The notes under the pieces: model-generated | Database searches by the model: none | What the model was told of the DNA's origin: nothing | The model's input: only the letters and a program-made list of their open reading frames with translations | Origin: Algoriphagus aestuarii | Lineage (GTDB): Bacteria > Bacteroidota > Bacteroidia > Cytophagales > Cyclobacteriaceae | Assembly (NCBI GenBank): GCA_017051695.1 | Contig: JAFIDK010000007.1 | Location: 186,001 to 250,000, forward strand | DNA: 64,000 nt | Direction: 5' to 3' | Translations under genes and position numbers: made by a program | Part shown: piece by piece, positions 36,551 through 45,535 of the stretch | How the letters are laid out: every line of letters begins with the position of its first letter | Numbering within the stretch: position 1 is the stretch's first letter

Positions 36551-39274
36551 ATGAAAATACGATTTACGCTCTTGATTTTAATGTTGAGCATCTGTTCTTT
36601 TGGACTGTATGCTCAATCTGTTCCTAGCCCAAAATCCCATTTTGGATTCGACATCGGCGATGATTATAAATTGGCGACTTTTTCCCAGTCTGAAGCTTAT
36701 TTCAAAAAAGTAGCTGATGCCAGTGATCGGGTAAAACTTATCGAAATTGGAAAGACCGAATACGGAAGATCACATCCAATGATGATTGTTACCTCACCGG
36801 CTAATTTTGAAAAATTGGATCGCTATAAGGAGATTTCCCAGACTTTGGCAAGGGCAGAAGTTTCTAAAGAAGAAGCAGAAAAGCTGGTTGTAGAAGGAAA
36901 ACCAGTGGTGTGGATTGATGGAGGCTTACATGCCAATGAGGTGGTAGGTCCACATCAGTTAATCGAAACTTTATACCAATTGGCCTCCCGAACCGATGAA
37001 GAAACCATGAAGATCTTGGATAATGTCATTATCCTTTTGGTCCATGCAAATCCAGATGGAATGGAGATTATGTCTGATTGGTATATGAGAAAGGAAAACC
37101 CTGAAGATAGAGAGCAGAATATTCCGATCCTCTATCAGAAGTATGTTGGTCATGATAACAATCGTGATTTCTATATGAACAATATGAGCGAAGCCGCCAA
37201 TATGTCTCTTCAGCAATACGTAGAGTGGATTCCTCAGATTATTTATAACCACCACCAATCAGGTCCTGCAGGGACAGTGGTGGCAGGACCTCCCTATAGA
37301 GATCCATTCAATCACGTTTTTGATCCCATGATCATCACTAGCCTGGATGCAGTAGGTGCGGCAATGATCAATAAACTTCATCAGGAAGATAAGCCTGGAT
37401 ATACCCGCCTAGACGGTTCTGTTTTTTCTACTTGGTGGAACGGTGGATTGAGGACCACTCCTTATTATCATAATATCATTGGTATCCTCACAGAAATTAT
37501 CGGGAACCCTACTCCTTCTACCGTTCCTTTGGTTCCGGATAGGTTGATTCCAAACAATGGTACTCCTTATCCTGTAACTCCTCAGGAGTGGCATTTCAAA
37601 AGGTCAATTGAGTATTCTGTTTCTTTGAATTATGGTATTTTAAACCATGCGGTACGGCATGGCGATGAGTTACTTTCCAATATTTATCTGATGGGAAGAA
37701 ATGCCATTGAAAAAGGAAGTCAGGATAATTGGACTATGTATCCGAAATATGCCCAGGCTGTTCAGGAAGCATTTGAAGCATCGCAAAAAAACAAGACTGA
37801 GGACGATGAAGATGCAGTTTATTTTGGATTCCGATCAGGTATTCCAACACAATTTTATGATTCAGTATACAAGGACCCGGCGAGACGTGATCCGAGAGGG
37901 TATATCCTGTCTGCAGACCAACCGGATTTCCCGACTGCAATTAAGTTTTTAAATGCCCTAATCAAGTCAGGTATTCTGGTTCATAAAGCAACTTCTGATT
38001 TTACAGTTAATGGTAAAACGTATCCAGCTGGTTCTTATGTGGTGAAGACTGCTCAGGCTTTTAGACCTCATGTCATCGATATGTTTGAGCCGCAAGATCA
38101 TCCTAATGACTTTTTGTATCCAGGAGGACCTCCAATCAGGCCGTATGATGCTGCTGGATGGACTTTGGCTTTCCAAATGGGGTCAGAGATTGATCGTGTG
38201 ATGGAGGATTTTGATGGGCCATTCGAAAGAATGCCATATGGAGAACTATTGGAACCAGAATCAAAAACTCTGGTAAGTGGTTCAGGTTATTTGCTGGATG
38301 CTAGAGGAAATAACAGTTTTCTGGCTGTGAATGACTTATTAGCGGCCAAGGTGAAAGTATATAGAACAAATGCTGCTGTAAATGGACTGCCTGCTGGGTC
38401 ATTCTATGTGGGAGGATCTGGCAAAAAGGTTCTCGAAATGGCTGCTAAAGAATATGGAGTATATCCTGTAGCAGTGAAAGGAATGCCATCTGGCGCGAAG
38501 GAAATTACTCCGGCAAGAATCGGTTTGTTTGATTATTATGGTGGATCGATGCCTTCTGGATGGGTGAGATGGATGATGGAGCAATTCCATTTCCCATATC
38601 AACTGGTGTTTCCTAAAGAAATAGATGGCGGTAATTTAAATGATAAATATGATGTGTTGGTATTTATCGGTCCTGGTATACCAAGCGAGAATTCTAGAGG
38701 GTATAATAGAAGGCAGCCAAAGGCGGAAGATATCCCTGAAGAGTACCGTCATATGCTCGGTGGCATTTCAGTAGAAAAATCTATTCCTCAGTTAAAAGAG
38801 TTTATCGAAAATGGAGGAAATGTAATCACAGTAGGGGATGCTACGGATCTGGCCTACCATTTAGATCTTCCGGTAGAAAATGCTTTGGTAGAGATGGGAC
38901 CAAACGGTGAACCAAGACCATTGAGTGGAGAAAAGTATTATGTTCCAGGTTCGGTTTTGCAAATGCATGTTGATAATCATGTTCCAGCCAATTATGGGAT
39001 GGGGGATAAAGCATTTATCATGTTTAATAGAAGTCCTGTTTTCAAACTTTCTCCAAATGCAGGCAATGCTGGAGTTAAACCTATCGCTTGGTTTGGAGAG
39101 GAAGAACCTTTGAAAAGTGGATGGGCCTGGGGTCAATCCTATTTAAAGAATGGTGTGACTGCCTTTGAAGCACAGATTGGTGATGGAAAGCTTTTTGCTT
39201 TTGGTCCCGAGATCACTTTTAGAGCACAGTCACATGGGACGTTTAAAATGTTGTTTAATGGATTATATAAATAA
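36551..39274 (+). CDS. M14 family zinc carboxypeptidase-like protein
   Basis: A 907-residue exported protein with a signal peptide (MKIRFTLLILMLSICSFGL, ending YAQ). The zinc ligands are visible as HANE in DGGLHANEVVG (about 126-129) and a later His in IIYNHHQSGPAG (about 234). VHANPDGMEIM and NNRDFYMNN are M14 hallmarks. A Glu in LTEIIGNP could be the catalytic base. The C-terminal third (about 680-800) looks like a glutamine-amidotransferase-type fold (DVLVFIGPGIPSE). The large size matches the M14 proteins of Bacteroidetes. Substrate specificity is unknown. Confidence 0.9.
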   Translation: MKIRFTLLILMLSICSFGLYAQSVPSPKSHFGFDIGDDYKLATFSQSEAYFKKVADASDRVKLIEIGKTEYGRSHPMMIVTSPANFEKLDRYKEISQTLARAEVSKEEAEKLVVEGKPVVWIDGGLHANEVVGPHQLIETLYQLASRTDEETMKILDNVIILLVHANPDGMEIMSDWYMRKENPEDREQNIPILYQKYVGHDNNRDFYMNNMSEAANMSLQQYVEWIPQIIYNHHQSGPAGTVVAGPPYRDPFNHVFDPMIITSLDAVGAAMINKLHQEDKPGYTRLDGSVFSTWWNGGLRTTPYYHNIIGILTEIIGNPTPSTVPLVPDRLIPNNGTPYPVTPQEWHFKRSIEYSVSLNYGILNHAVRHGDELLSNIYLMGRNAIEKGSQDNWTMYPKYAQAVQEAFEASQKNKTEDDEDAVYFGFRSGIPTQFYDSVYKDPARRDPRGYILSADQPDFPTAIKFLNALIKSGILVHKATSDFTVNGKTYPAGSYVVKTAQAFRPHVIDMFEPQDHPNDFLYPGGPPIRPYDAAGWTLAFQMGSEIDRVMEDFDGPFERMPYGELLEPESKTLVSGSGYLLDARGNNSFLAVNDLLAAKVKVYRTNAAVNGLPAGSFYVGGSGKKVLEMAAKEYGVYPVAVKGMPSGAKEITPARIGLFDYYGGSMPSGWVRWMMEQFHFPYQLVFPKEIDGGNLNDKYDVLVFIGPGIPSENSRGYNRRQPKAEDIPEEYRHMLGGISVEKSIPQLKEFIENGGNVITVGDATDLAYHLDLPVENALVEMGPNGEPRPLSGEKYYVPGSVLQMHVDNHVPANYGMGDKAFIMFNRSPVFKLSPNAGNAGVKPIAWFGEEEPLKSGWAWGQSYLKNGVTAFEAQIGDGKLFAFGPEITFRAQSHGTFKMLFNGLYK

Positions 39275-39293
39275 AAAGTCCAGGTGAAGAGTT

Positions 39294-39322
39294 AAAGCTG
39301 TCTCAAACGAGGCAGCTTTTTT
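39294..39322 (+). terminator. Terminator after the M14 gene
   Basis: Arms AAAGCTGTCTC and GAGGCAGCTTT (one G-U wobble) with an AAAC loop, then a T-run. Confidence 0.85.
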
Positions 39323-39427
39323 TTGTACTTCCCCGAAAATCTAAATTATTTTCAGGTTGGAATGTCAATTGTGCTATACTGCCAATAATAGGGTAGGGGA
39401 TTCTACCTTTCAAGGAGAAAAGATACT

Positions 39428-40144
39428 ATGGATGTTTATTTGGAATATGTCAGGTCGGAAATTGGTCTTTGGCTTTTTAAAATGAAAAAAAAGTCAGGGT
39501 TGATCGGTAGAATGACCCATGGGGTACAAGGGAAAATTAATAGTTGGATACCTGAGAAAGTGCACAGGGCAATCTCTACAGCCATTGAAAATATGGTGAA
39601 AGTGGTCATCTCCGGATCGACTTTAATCAGGCCTAAACCTGATAAAGAACTGACGCTCCAGGAAAGAGAGGAGAGGATAAGAAAACGAATCAAATGGTAT
39701 CGCAATACAGCAAGTGCTGAAGGGGCTATAACAGGAGCAGGTGGAATATTAATGGGGTTTGCGGACTTTCCTGCTTTTTTGACGATTAAAATGAAAATGC
39801 TTTTTGATATAGCCTCATTGTATGGTCATGATACCAAAGATTACCAAGAACGGCTTTTTATACTATATGTTTTTCAGTTGACATTTTCTTCCCAACAGAG
39901 AAGAAATGATTTGATAGGCTTAATTGAGGATTGGGAAAGCTATAAGTTGACATTACCAACTGATTTAAAAGAGTTTGATTGGAAAACTTTTCAGTTGGAT
40001 TATCGGGATTATATAGACCTGGCAAAATTAGCGCAATTAATTCCTATCATCGGTGCAGGGGTAGGAGCCATTGCAAATTATCGGCTAACAGAGCAATTGG
40101 GGGAATTTGCGATGAACGCCTATAGGATTCGGTTATTGAAATAA
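39428..40144 (+). CDS. EcsC family protein
   Basis: A 238-residue protein of the EcsC family, named after a Bacillus gene next to an ABC transporter but with no firm function. The centre NTASAEGAITGAGGILMGFADFPAFL is in pieces typical of the family (SAEGAITGAGG; GFADFPAFL), with a second Gly-rich helix near the end (LIPIIGAGVGAIANYRLTEQ). No signal peptide is seen; these helices may associate with the membrane. GGAG precedes the start, which is uncommon here. Confidence 0.85.
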   Translation: MDVYLEYVRSEIGLWLFKMKKKSGLIGRMTHGVQGKINSWIPEKVHRAISTAIENMVKVVISGSTLIRPKPDKELTLQEREERIRKRIKWYRNTASAEGAITGAGGILMGFADFPAFLTIKMKMLFDIASLYGHDTKDYQERLFILYVFQLTFSSQQRRNDLIGLIEDWESYKLTLPTDLKEFDWKTFQLDYRDYIDLAKLAQLIPIIGAGVGAIANYRLTEQLGEFAMNAYRIRLLK

Positions 40145-40171
40145 AAAAACCTCCCGAATTTCAGGAGGTTT
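40143..40171 (-). terminator. Terminator of tRNA-Gln
   Basis: Arms AAACCTCC (40147-40154) and GGAGGTTT (40164-40171). The T-run lies on the minus strand, just after the tRNA, so it ends the tRNA transcript and could weakly serve the EcsC gene. Confidence 0.8.
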
Positions 40172-40173
40172 CG

Positions 40174-40246
40174 TTGGTCTACTAGGGCTCGAACCTAGAC
40201 TCTTCTGAACCAAAATCAGACGTGTTGCCAGTTACACCATAGACCA
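40174..40246 (-). tRNA. tRNA-Gln (anticodon TTG)
   Basis: The minus strand folds as a full cloverleaf: acceptor arms TGGTCTA and TAGACCA, D-arm GTGT/ACAC, anticodon arm TCTGA/TCAGA with loop TTTTGGT (anticodon TTG), and T-arm CTAGG/CCTAG with loop TTCGAGC. The discriminator is A and CCA is not encoded. Confidence 0.97.
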
Positions 40247-40287
40247 GTAAAATAAGATTTTCCTTTTGGGTATCTCTTAAAGTGTCA

Positions 40288-40319
40288 CAAAGGTAGAATC
40301 TCCTTTTTTTTTTTCCAAA
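40288..40319 (-). promoter_or_regulatory. tRNA-Gln promoter
   Basis: TTTG (40316-40319), 20 bases, then TACCTTTG (40288-40295), a perfect match to the Bacteroidetes primary promoter. It lies about 41 bases upstream of the mature tRNA 5' end. Confidence 0.75.
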
Positions 40320-40569
40320 CTGCAAAACAAAGTTTTTTTATGGAAATGGGTAATTGGCTTGCTTTCAGGTAGTAAAATTTATATTTCTGTCTGGATAAAA
40401 CTTTTAAGAACAAAGCTTAGAAGTGTTGATTTGATTTTTCATTTGAGGCAATTATTTCAATTTAAAATTGTCATTGTGTTAATTTTCAGTTACATGTATT
40501 GCTTTATATAAAATAATTATTGAGTTTTGATGAAAATATACAAATCCTATTGAGCAAAATTTTACTACC
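40320..40569. other. Spacer between tRNA-Gln and the 81-residue gene
   Basis: A/T-rich DNA of about 250 bases with no gene or clear promoter that I can identify. Confidence 0.4.
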
Positions 40570-40815
40570 ATGCAAGTTGAAAAATTAGAAAAAACACTTC
40601 CGTCTGTGATTGAGAAGTTAGAGAAGTTGAAAATCGGTAATTCCTTAGCAGCAGAGCTTTCTTGGTGCTGGGTTAGCTTTAAAAATGACAATAATCCAGT
40701 TGGAGTGATTGAGAAGTCACAAAAAGCGATTTCTCTTTTTAAAGAAGTGAGAGAAACAAACAGTAGAGCAGTTTCGAAGAAATTGATCGAGGATCTGGAA
40801 AAATCTCTAAATTGA
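40570..40815 (+). CDS. Small conserved-looking helical protein, 81 residues
   Basis: The protein starts MQVEKLEKTLPSVIEKLEK and is mostly helical, with SLAAELSWCWVSFKNDNNPV in the middle and a charged end. No signal peptide or membrane segment is seen. I do not recognise a family. A strong terminator follows its stop, which supports a real transcription unit. Confidence 0.65.
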   Translation: MQVEKLEKTLPSVIEKLEKLKIGNSLAAELSWCWVSFKNDNNPVGVIEKSQKAISLFKEVRETNSRAVSKKLIEDLEKSLN

Positions 40816-40824
40816 TTATAAACA

Positions 40825-40855
40825 AGAAAAGCTCACCGATTTGGTGAGCTTTTCT
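40825..40855. terminator. Bidirectional terminator
   Basis: 13-bp arms AGAAAAGCTCACC and GGTGAGCTTTTCT with a GATTT loop, between the 81-residue gene (+) and the rpsF operon (-). Confidence 0.9.
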
Positions 40856-40878
40856 ATTATAGTGATGGTTTTTTAGGC

Positions 40879-41322
40879 TTATTCGCCTACTACCACAAAT
40901 TTCACTTCAGTTTTCACTTCTCTGTGAAGATCTACCTCGGCAGCAAATTCTCCAGCACCGTCAACCGGCATATTGATAGAGATTTTTTTTCTGTCGATGT
41001 CGATTCCGTTTGCTGCTAGAGCGTCCGCAATCTGAAGAGTCGTAACTTTTCCGAAGATTTTACCTGATTCGCCTATTTTAGCTTTGATTTCAAGTGTCAA
41101 TGCTTGAAGTTTCTCAGCGATATTTTCAGCTTCAGTTTTAATTTTCTCTGCTTTGTGAGCAGCTTGCTTGATGTTCTCGGCAAGGATTTTCTTGTTTGAG
41201 CCAGTGGCCAAAACTGCATACCCCTGTGGGATAAGGTAGTTTCTTCCGTAACCAGGCTTTACTTCAACCAAGTCGTTTTTATAGCCAAGACCTTTGATGT
41301 CTGTTTTTAGAATGATTTCCAT
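40879..41322 (-). CDS. rplI: 50S ribosomal protein L9
   Basis: A 147-residue L9 with the conserved start MEIILKTDIKGLGYKNDLVE and VKPGYGRNYLIPQGYA, then the linking helix rich in Lys and Ala and a C-terminal domain (GKIFGKVTTLQIADAL). It binds 23S rRNA and helps frame maintenance. Last gene of the rpsF-rpsR-rplI operon. Confidence 0.97.
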   Translation of the reverse strand: MEIILKTDIKGLGYKNDLVEVKPGYGRNYLIPQGYAVLATGSNKKILAENIKQAAHKAEKIKTEAENIAEKLQALTLEIKAKIGESGKIFGKVTTLQIADALAANGIDIDRKKISINMPVDGAGEFAAEVDLHREVKTEVKFVVVGE

Positions 41323-41361
41323 TTGTAATGATCTTTTGTGATTGGACGATACAAGACCGAA

Positions 41362-41613
41362 TTATTTCAACCCATCGGTTACGAATGGCAACAAAGCCAA
41401 ATGTCTTGCTTTTTTGATGGCATTAGCCACTTTCTTCTGATACTTTGCAGAGTTACCAGTAAGTCTTCTAGGAAGAATTTTACCTTGCTCGTTCACAAAT
41501 TTCAACAAGAAGTTGGGATCTTTGTAATCGATATACTTGATACCATGCTTCTTAAAACGGCAGTATTTTTTTCTGATTTCGCCTCTATTGATTGGCTCGT
41601 TTACTAGTGTCAT
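41362..41613 (-). CDS. rpsR: 30S ribosomal protein S18
   Basis: An 83-residue S18 with [20 protein letters not shown] and [19 protein letters not shown]-like core ([20 protein letters not shown]). It pairs with S6 on the 30S platform. The start overlaps the rpsF stop codon by 4 bases (41610-41613), so translation is probably coupled. Confidence 0.97.
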   Translation of the reverse strand: MTLVNEPINRGEIRKKYCRFKKHGIKYIDYKDPNFLLKFVNEQGKILPRRLTGNSAKYQKKVANAIKKARHLALLPFVTDGLK

Positions 41614-41981
41614 TTGGCTTGCTCCTCCTTAGCTTCAGATTTTTTGTTAAACTCTCCTTTTCTTCTTCTTTCGGCATAAGCAATACCATGCTTTTCCAAA
41701 ACAGTAGTCAAGAATCTCATCACTTTTTCATCTCTTCTGAATTCTAGTTCGAATTTGCGGATGATAGTCGGATCGGCCTTGAACTCAACCAAAACATAAA
41801 AACCTGTTGTCTTTTTGTCAATGGTATAAGCCATTTTCTTAAGACCCCAGTTTTCCACATTAATAACATCTGCTCCCTCTTCTTTTAACAAGTTCACAAA
41901 CTTGTCTACGGTATCCTTCATCTGAACATCAGACAAAACGGGAGTTAAAATGAATACCGTCTCGTAATTTCTTTGGAACAT
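41610..41981 (-). CDS. rpsF: 30S ribosomal protein S6
   Basis: A 123-residue S6 with the family start [20 protein letters not shown] and [20 protein letters not shown]. The C-terminal tail is charged ([11 protein letters not shown]). It binds S18 and is the first gene of the operon. In several bacteria an S6:S18-binding RNA element controls this operon; the short leader here (about 35-40 bases) leaves little room for one. Confidence 0.97.
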   Translation of the reverse strand: MFQRNYETVFILTPVLSDVQMKDTVDKFVNLLKEEGADVINVENWGLKKMAYTIDKKTTGFYVLVEFKADPTIIRKFELEFRRDEKVMRFLTTVLEKHGIAYAERRRKGEFNKKSEAKEEQAK

Positions 41982-42018
41982 TTTTAAATGTGTTTAAGGA
42001 ATTTGAATAAACAGACCG

Positions 42019-42049
42019 CAAAAGTAAGCGAATTCCAGCTGATATCCAA
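42019..42049 (-). promoter_or_regulatory. rpsF operon promoter
   Basis: TTG (42047-42049 on the minus strand), 20 bases, then TACTTTTG (42019-42026), a perfect -7 box. Confidence 0.65.
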
Positions 42050-42080
42050 GATATTCAAATTTGAAAAAGTGTATAAAGCT

Positions 42081-42104
42081 AAAAAAACCTCCCGAAGGAG
42101 GTTT
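42081..42104 (-). terminator. Terminator with UUCG tetraloop
   Basis: On the minus strand the stem AAACCTCC/GGAGGTTT closes a TTCG loop and is followed by a T-run. It ends the coiled-coil protein gene. Confidence 0.9.
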
Positions 42105-42108
42105 AGTA

Positions 42109-43038
42109 TTATTTCACTGTAAAGGTTTTGGCCCCGACTTGATAGTTGTCGACAAAGATTCTCACTTCGTGATCTCCAGAAACATAATCAGAGCCTTTTT
42201 CATAATAGAATGTCAGTTCCTGTTCCGTATTGTCAAAAATAATGTCCTGTCTCACTGTGTAGAATTCTTCTACTCCATCCATCATAAATGTGCCCGATCC
42301 TTTGGCCACATCAAAGATAGGTTGGGAATTTGGAGCTAAGATCTGAACATATACGTTTCTTGGACCTTTCTCGGCTACTTTGTTATCTGCTAGTTGAAAG
42401 CTGACTTTAATTCGCTCGATTTGTCTATTTCTAAAATCCTTGGTCGTTTCTATTCTTTCTTTTCCTCGGGAATTGATTGCTGCGATATTGATGTTTTCAG
42501 CTTTCAGCATAGCTGCGATATTAACTTTCGCCTGCAAATCCTCTTTTTGGATATTCAATTGTGCAACTTCTTCCTCGATTTCTGCCTGAGTAGTTTTCAG
42601 ATCCTGATTCTCAGCAAAAAGTTGCTGGTTCATCGCTCTCAGCTCCAATATCTCTTGGTCTTTCTCTTCAATCAAGCCACTGTAGCTTCTTATTTTTTCA
42701 TTTAAAACCGCGATTTCATTTGCACTTCTCTGTCTGGAGGAATTCCTTTCAGCAATTAATTGGTCGCGTACTTCTTCTAATGCCAGTACGTCTCCTCCAA
42801 GCTTTTCTATCTCCTGAATTCTCAAATCCAATTGATAGGTGACAGAATCAAGACGTTTGTTGAGCTCATTGTTTTCTGTAGAAAGCAGAATAATCTCCTC
42901 TGTTTTTTTACTTCTGTCTACATAATCGGTGTATAGTTTGATCCCACTAATTATAACTAGAAGTATGAGAACGATTATGATAATATTTTTACCTTGATCT
43001 TTCTTGTTGCTTGGTTCTGATTCGAAATTAGTGCTCAT
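42109..43038 (-). CDS. Single-pass coiled-coil protein with a C-terminal beta domain
   Basis: A 309-residue protein. Residues about 18-37 (NIIIIVLILLVIISGIKLYT) form one membrane helix. A long coiled coil follows (about 45-170, such as ENQDLKTTQAEIEEEVAQLN). The last 110 residues look like a beta-rich domain (RIKVSFQLADNKVAEKGPRN; YVSGDHEVRIFVDNYQVGAK). This layout is common in Bacteroidetes hypothetical proteins. I do not recognise a named family. An envelope-spanning structural or gliding-related role is possible but unsupported. Confidence 0.75.
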   Translation of the reverse strand: MSTNFESEPSNKKDQGKNIIIIVLILLVIISGIKLYTDYVDRSKKTEEIILLSTENNELNKRLDSVTYQLDLRIQEIEKLGGDVLALEEVRDQLIAERNSSRQRSANEIAVLNEKIRSYSGLIEEKDQEILELRAMNQQLFAENQDLKTTQAEIEEEVAQLNIQKEDLQAKVNIAAMLKAENINIAAINSRGKERIETTKDFRNRQIERIKVSFQLADNKVAEKGPRNVYVQILAPNSQPIFDVAKGSGTFMMDGVEEFYTVRQDIIFDNTEQELTFYYEKGSDYVSGDHEVRIFVDNYQVGAKTFTVK

Positions 43039-43061
43039 AATTATTTGAAAATGGCTTTTTT

Positions 43062-43655
43062 ATGGCTGTTCTAGACGAAAACTATTGGTCTTGTCGTTAT
43101 AAATTCGGTAAAACTGGCTGGGATATTGGGTATCCATCCACTCCCATTGTGCAATATTTAGACCAAATTGAAAATAAGGAGGTTGAAATTCTAATTCCTG
43201 GAGCTGGGAATGCCTATGAGGCTATTTATGCTCGCGAAAATGGCTTTAAAAATGTCCATGTATTAGATATTTCATCTTTTCCCCTTGAAGAGATGAAAAA
43301 GAAATCGCCAAACTTCCCCACAGATCAGATACATCTTGAGGACTTTTTCCTTCATCAAGGAACGTATGAGATAATCATTGAGCAAACTTTTTTTTGCGCA
43401 TTGGAAATCCCATTAAGAGAGAAATACATCGATAAAATGTATTCACTTTTGAAACCAGGAGGGAGGCTGATTGGAGTATTATTTAATAGAGAATTTGATA
43501 GTGATGGGCCTCCATTTGGTGGCAGTCAAAAAGAGTATGAAGCTTTGTTCAAAACAAGATTTGATCAAGTTCGCTTCATGGATTGCAGGAACTCTATACC
43601 AGAAAGAATGGGGACCGAATTGTTTTTTACAGCTGCTAAATCAGATTTCCAATAG
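43062..43655 (+). CDS. TPMT-like SAM-dependent methyltransferase
   Basis: A 197-residue enzyme of the thiopurine S-methyltransferase-like group. The start DENYWSCRYKFGKTGWDIGY is like plant HOL/TPMT proteins, the SAM-binding motif is VEILIPGAGNAYEAIYA, and HVLDISSFPLEEMKKKSP follows. ILIPGAGN in place of the usual LDxGxGxG is normal for TPMT. The natural acceptor (a thiol or halide in relatives) is unknown. Its end overlaps the end of the converging gene by 15 bases. Confidence 0.87.
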   Translation: MAVLDENYWSCRYKFGKTGWDIGYPSTPIVQYLDQIENKEVEILIPGAGNAYEAIYARENGFKNVHVLDISSFPLEEMKKKSPNFPTDQIHLEDFFLHQGTYEIIIEQTFFCALEIPLREKYIDKMYSLLKPGGRLIGVLFNREFDSDGPPFGGSQKEYEALFKTRFDQVRFMDCRNSIPERMGTELFFTAAKSDFQ

Positions 43656-44444
43656 ATAGTTTTCCTTGGCTACCGGACCGTCAAAAAAAAGAATTCCACA
43701 TTCATAAAAGTCAAAACTGAGCCTGACAGCAGGGTGACTTTTTATTTCTTGCCAAGCGTGGTTCATTTCCTTAGACCAGTAAATATCTCCTACTGCAATG
43801 ATGCTGCTAGGAGATGCTTTCTCTAGCATGAGTTTAAAATAGTGAATGGTATCAGGATAAGTGTGGGTTGCATCTATTAATGCAAAATCAACTTTCGGAA
43901 TTTTGGCTAATAATTGAGGTAGCTCTTTCCTGATATCACCTAAAATAAATTCGATGTTTGAATAACCTGATTCTGGCTTGGCAATTTGCTGAATGCTTTC
44001 GGATCCTTCAAAGGTGTATACTTTACCTTTGGTGGCTTTTGACAAGTAGCGAGTGGTGATTCCCATACAGGTGCCCAATTCTAAAACAGTTGAGGCTGGA
44101 GTTTGAAGACAAAAATACTGGTAAAGCAGCGCAAATTTTTTTGAGCTGGTACTGTGCTTAGTGATGTCTGAAACTTTTCGAAAACGATGATTTACTTTTT
44201 TCGAACCTGCACCCAAGTCAAAAACTTCAATTGTCAGATTAGACTCTAACAGATTCCTTCTGAAAGTTTCGATTTCAAGGACAGAATCACTTTGGTTTTG
44301 AAGGTGATTTTTAAGCCTTTGGTAGAGCTTAAATACAAAAGGAGATTGAAGTGAATAACCTTCTTCTCTTCTTATCCAATGGACAAAAAATGCAATAAGT
44401 GGGAATAGTTTTTGGGACAAATTAATTATGGAAAATAGTGGCAA
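43641..44444 (-). CDS. Class I SAM-dependent methyltransferase
   Basis: A 267-residue protein. Its N-terminus has a hydrophobic stretch, then RREEGYSLQSPFVFKLYQRL, seen in a Bacteroidetes methyltransferase group. The SAM motif is VLELGTCMGITTRYLSKATK, and ALIDATHTYPDTIHYFKLML resembles O-methyltransferases. The N-terminus overlaps the apaG stop region by 23 bases, and its 3' end overlaps the TPMT-like gene. The acceptor is unknown. Confidence 0.82.
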   Translation of the reverse strand: MPLFSIINLSQKLFPLIAFFVHWIRREEGYSLQSPFVFKLYQRLKNHLQNQSDSVLEIETFRRNLLESNLTIEVFDLGAGSKKVNHRFRKVSDITKHSTSSKKFALLYQYFCLQTPASTVLELGTCMGITTRYLSKATKGKVYTFEGSESIQQIAKPESGYSNIEFILGDIRKELPQLLAKIPKVDFALIDATHTYPDTIHYFKLMLEKASPSSIIAVGDIYWSKEMNHAWQEIKSHPAVRLSFDFYECGILFFDGPVAKENYLLEI

Positions 44445-44808
44445 TCAATTGAAATTCAGGAATCTGAGCTTCAAATTTTTTACCGTCATATAGTTTTTCC
44501 ATATAAAAAACCCCCTTCATTTTTCCCAATCCGGACTTTAAGTTGCATCCAGAAACGTAGGTGTGAGATTCCCCTTTTTCTAAGATGGGTTGTTGTCCGA
44601 CTACTCCATCGCCTTCCACAATTTTCACTGATTCAGCAGCATCAAAAATCTCCCATTTTCTTTTTAATAACTGTACAGTATATGGGCTTTTATTATGAAT
44701 AGTTACTTTGTAGGTAAATACATAATGGTGCTGGTGAGGGCTGGAAAACTCTGCTTGATACGTTACCTCCACACTTACCTGGATTCCTTCTGTTAATGCA
44801 GTGACCAT
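44422..44808 (-). CDS. apaG: ApaG protein
   Basis: A 128-residue ApaG, a single FN3-like beta fold once linked to Co/Mg resistance and to diadenosine-tetraphosphate metabolism; its exact role is uncertain. Motifs are TYQAEFSSPHQHHYVFTYKV, WEIFDAAESVKIVEGDGVVG, QQPILEKGESHTYVSGCNLK and GKMKGVFYM. It overlaps the downstream methyltransferase gene by 23 bases, so the two are cotranscribed. Confidence 0.94.
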   Translation of the reverse strand: MVTALTEGIQVSVEVTYQAEFSSPHQHHYVFTYKVTIHNKSPYTVQLLKRKWEIFDAAESVKIVEGDGVVGQQPILEKGESHTYVSGCNLKSGLGKMKGVFYMEKLYDGKKFEAQIPEFQLIATIFHN

Positions 44809-44831
44809 AATGGATTTATTTAAAAAGAATG

Positions 44832-44861
44832 TAAAGATACAATTGAAAATTAGAATATCAA
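44832..44861 (-). promoter_or_regulatory. apaG promoter
   Basis: TTG (44859-44861), 19 bases, then TATCTTTA (44832-44839), one base off the -7 consensus, about 24 bases before the apaG start. Confidence 0.5.
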
Positions 44862-44872
44862 CAAAATAAACT

Positions 44873-45535
44873 ATGGATGTAAAAATAGAACCAAGTTGGA
44901 AATCTGCCTTAAAGCATGTTTTTCAACAAGATTCTTTCTTAAATTTAGTTTCATTCGTTAAAGACGAATATTCCGAAGAAAAGATTTACCCAGAAGGAAA
45001 AGATATTTTTAATGCCTTTTGGCATTGCCCTTTAGAAGAGGTTAAAGTAGTGATTCTTGGGCAGGATCCTTACCATGGACCGGGCCAAGCCCATGGATTA
45101 TCATTTTCTGTAAAACCCGGGATTCCTTTTCCACCAAGTCTGCTTAATATCTTTAAGGAACTTAAATCTGACTTGGGTTTAGACTTGCCTTCAACTGGTG
45201 ATTTGACAAGATGGGCCGATCAAGGGGTTTTTCTTTTGAATGCGACCTTAACAGTCAGAGCTCATCAAGCAGGATCCCATCAGAAAAAAGGCTGGGAGGA
45301 ATTTACGGATGAAGTCATAAAGACGATCAGTGAAAAGAGGGAGAATGTGGTTTTTCTTCTTTGGGGCGCTTATGCTCAAAAGAAGTCGGTGCTGATTGAC
45401 TCTTCCAAACATGTTATTTTAAAAGCTCCTCATCCCAGTCCTCTTTCTGCACACAGAGGATTCTTGGGTTGTAAGCATTTTTCGAAAGCCAATGAATTTC
45501 TTGTATCCCGTGGTTTGAAACCTATCGTTTGGTAA
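44873..45535 (+). CDS. ung: Uracil-DNA glycosylase
   Basis: A 220-residue family 1 UDG that removes uracil from DNA. The catalytic water-activating loop is [20 protein letters not shown], and the DNA-intercalation loop [17 protein letters not shown] is complete. [17 protein letters not shown] lines the uracil pocket. The length is normal. It diverges from apaG with a short spacer. Confidence 0.97.
   Translation: MDVKIEPSWKSALKHVFQQDSFLNLVSFVKDEYSEEKIYPEGKDIFNAFWHCPLEEVKVVILGQDPYHGPGQAHGLSFSVKPGIPFPPSLLNIFKELKSDLGLDLPSTGDLTRWADQGVFLLNATLTVRAHQAGSHQKKGWEEFTDEVIKTISEKRENVVFLLWGAYAQKKSVLIDSSKHVILKAPHPSPLSAHRGFLGCKHFSKANEFLVSRGLKPIVW

Noticed and set aside
41982-42030. S6:S18-binding RNA leader before rpsF
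   Set aside because: The likely transcript leader is only about 35-40 bases and shows no stable hairpin, so the known element does not fit.
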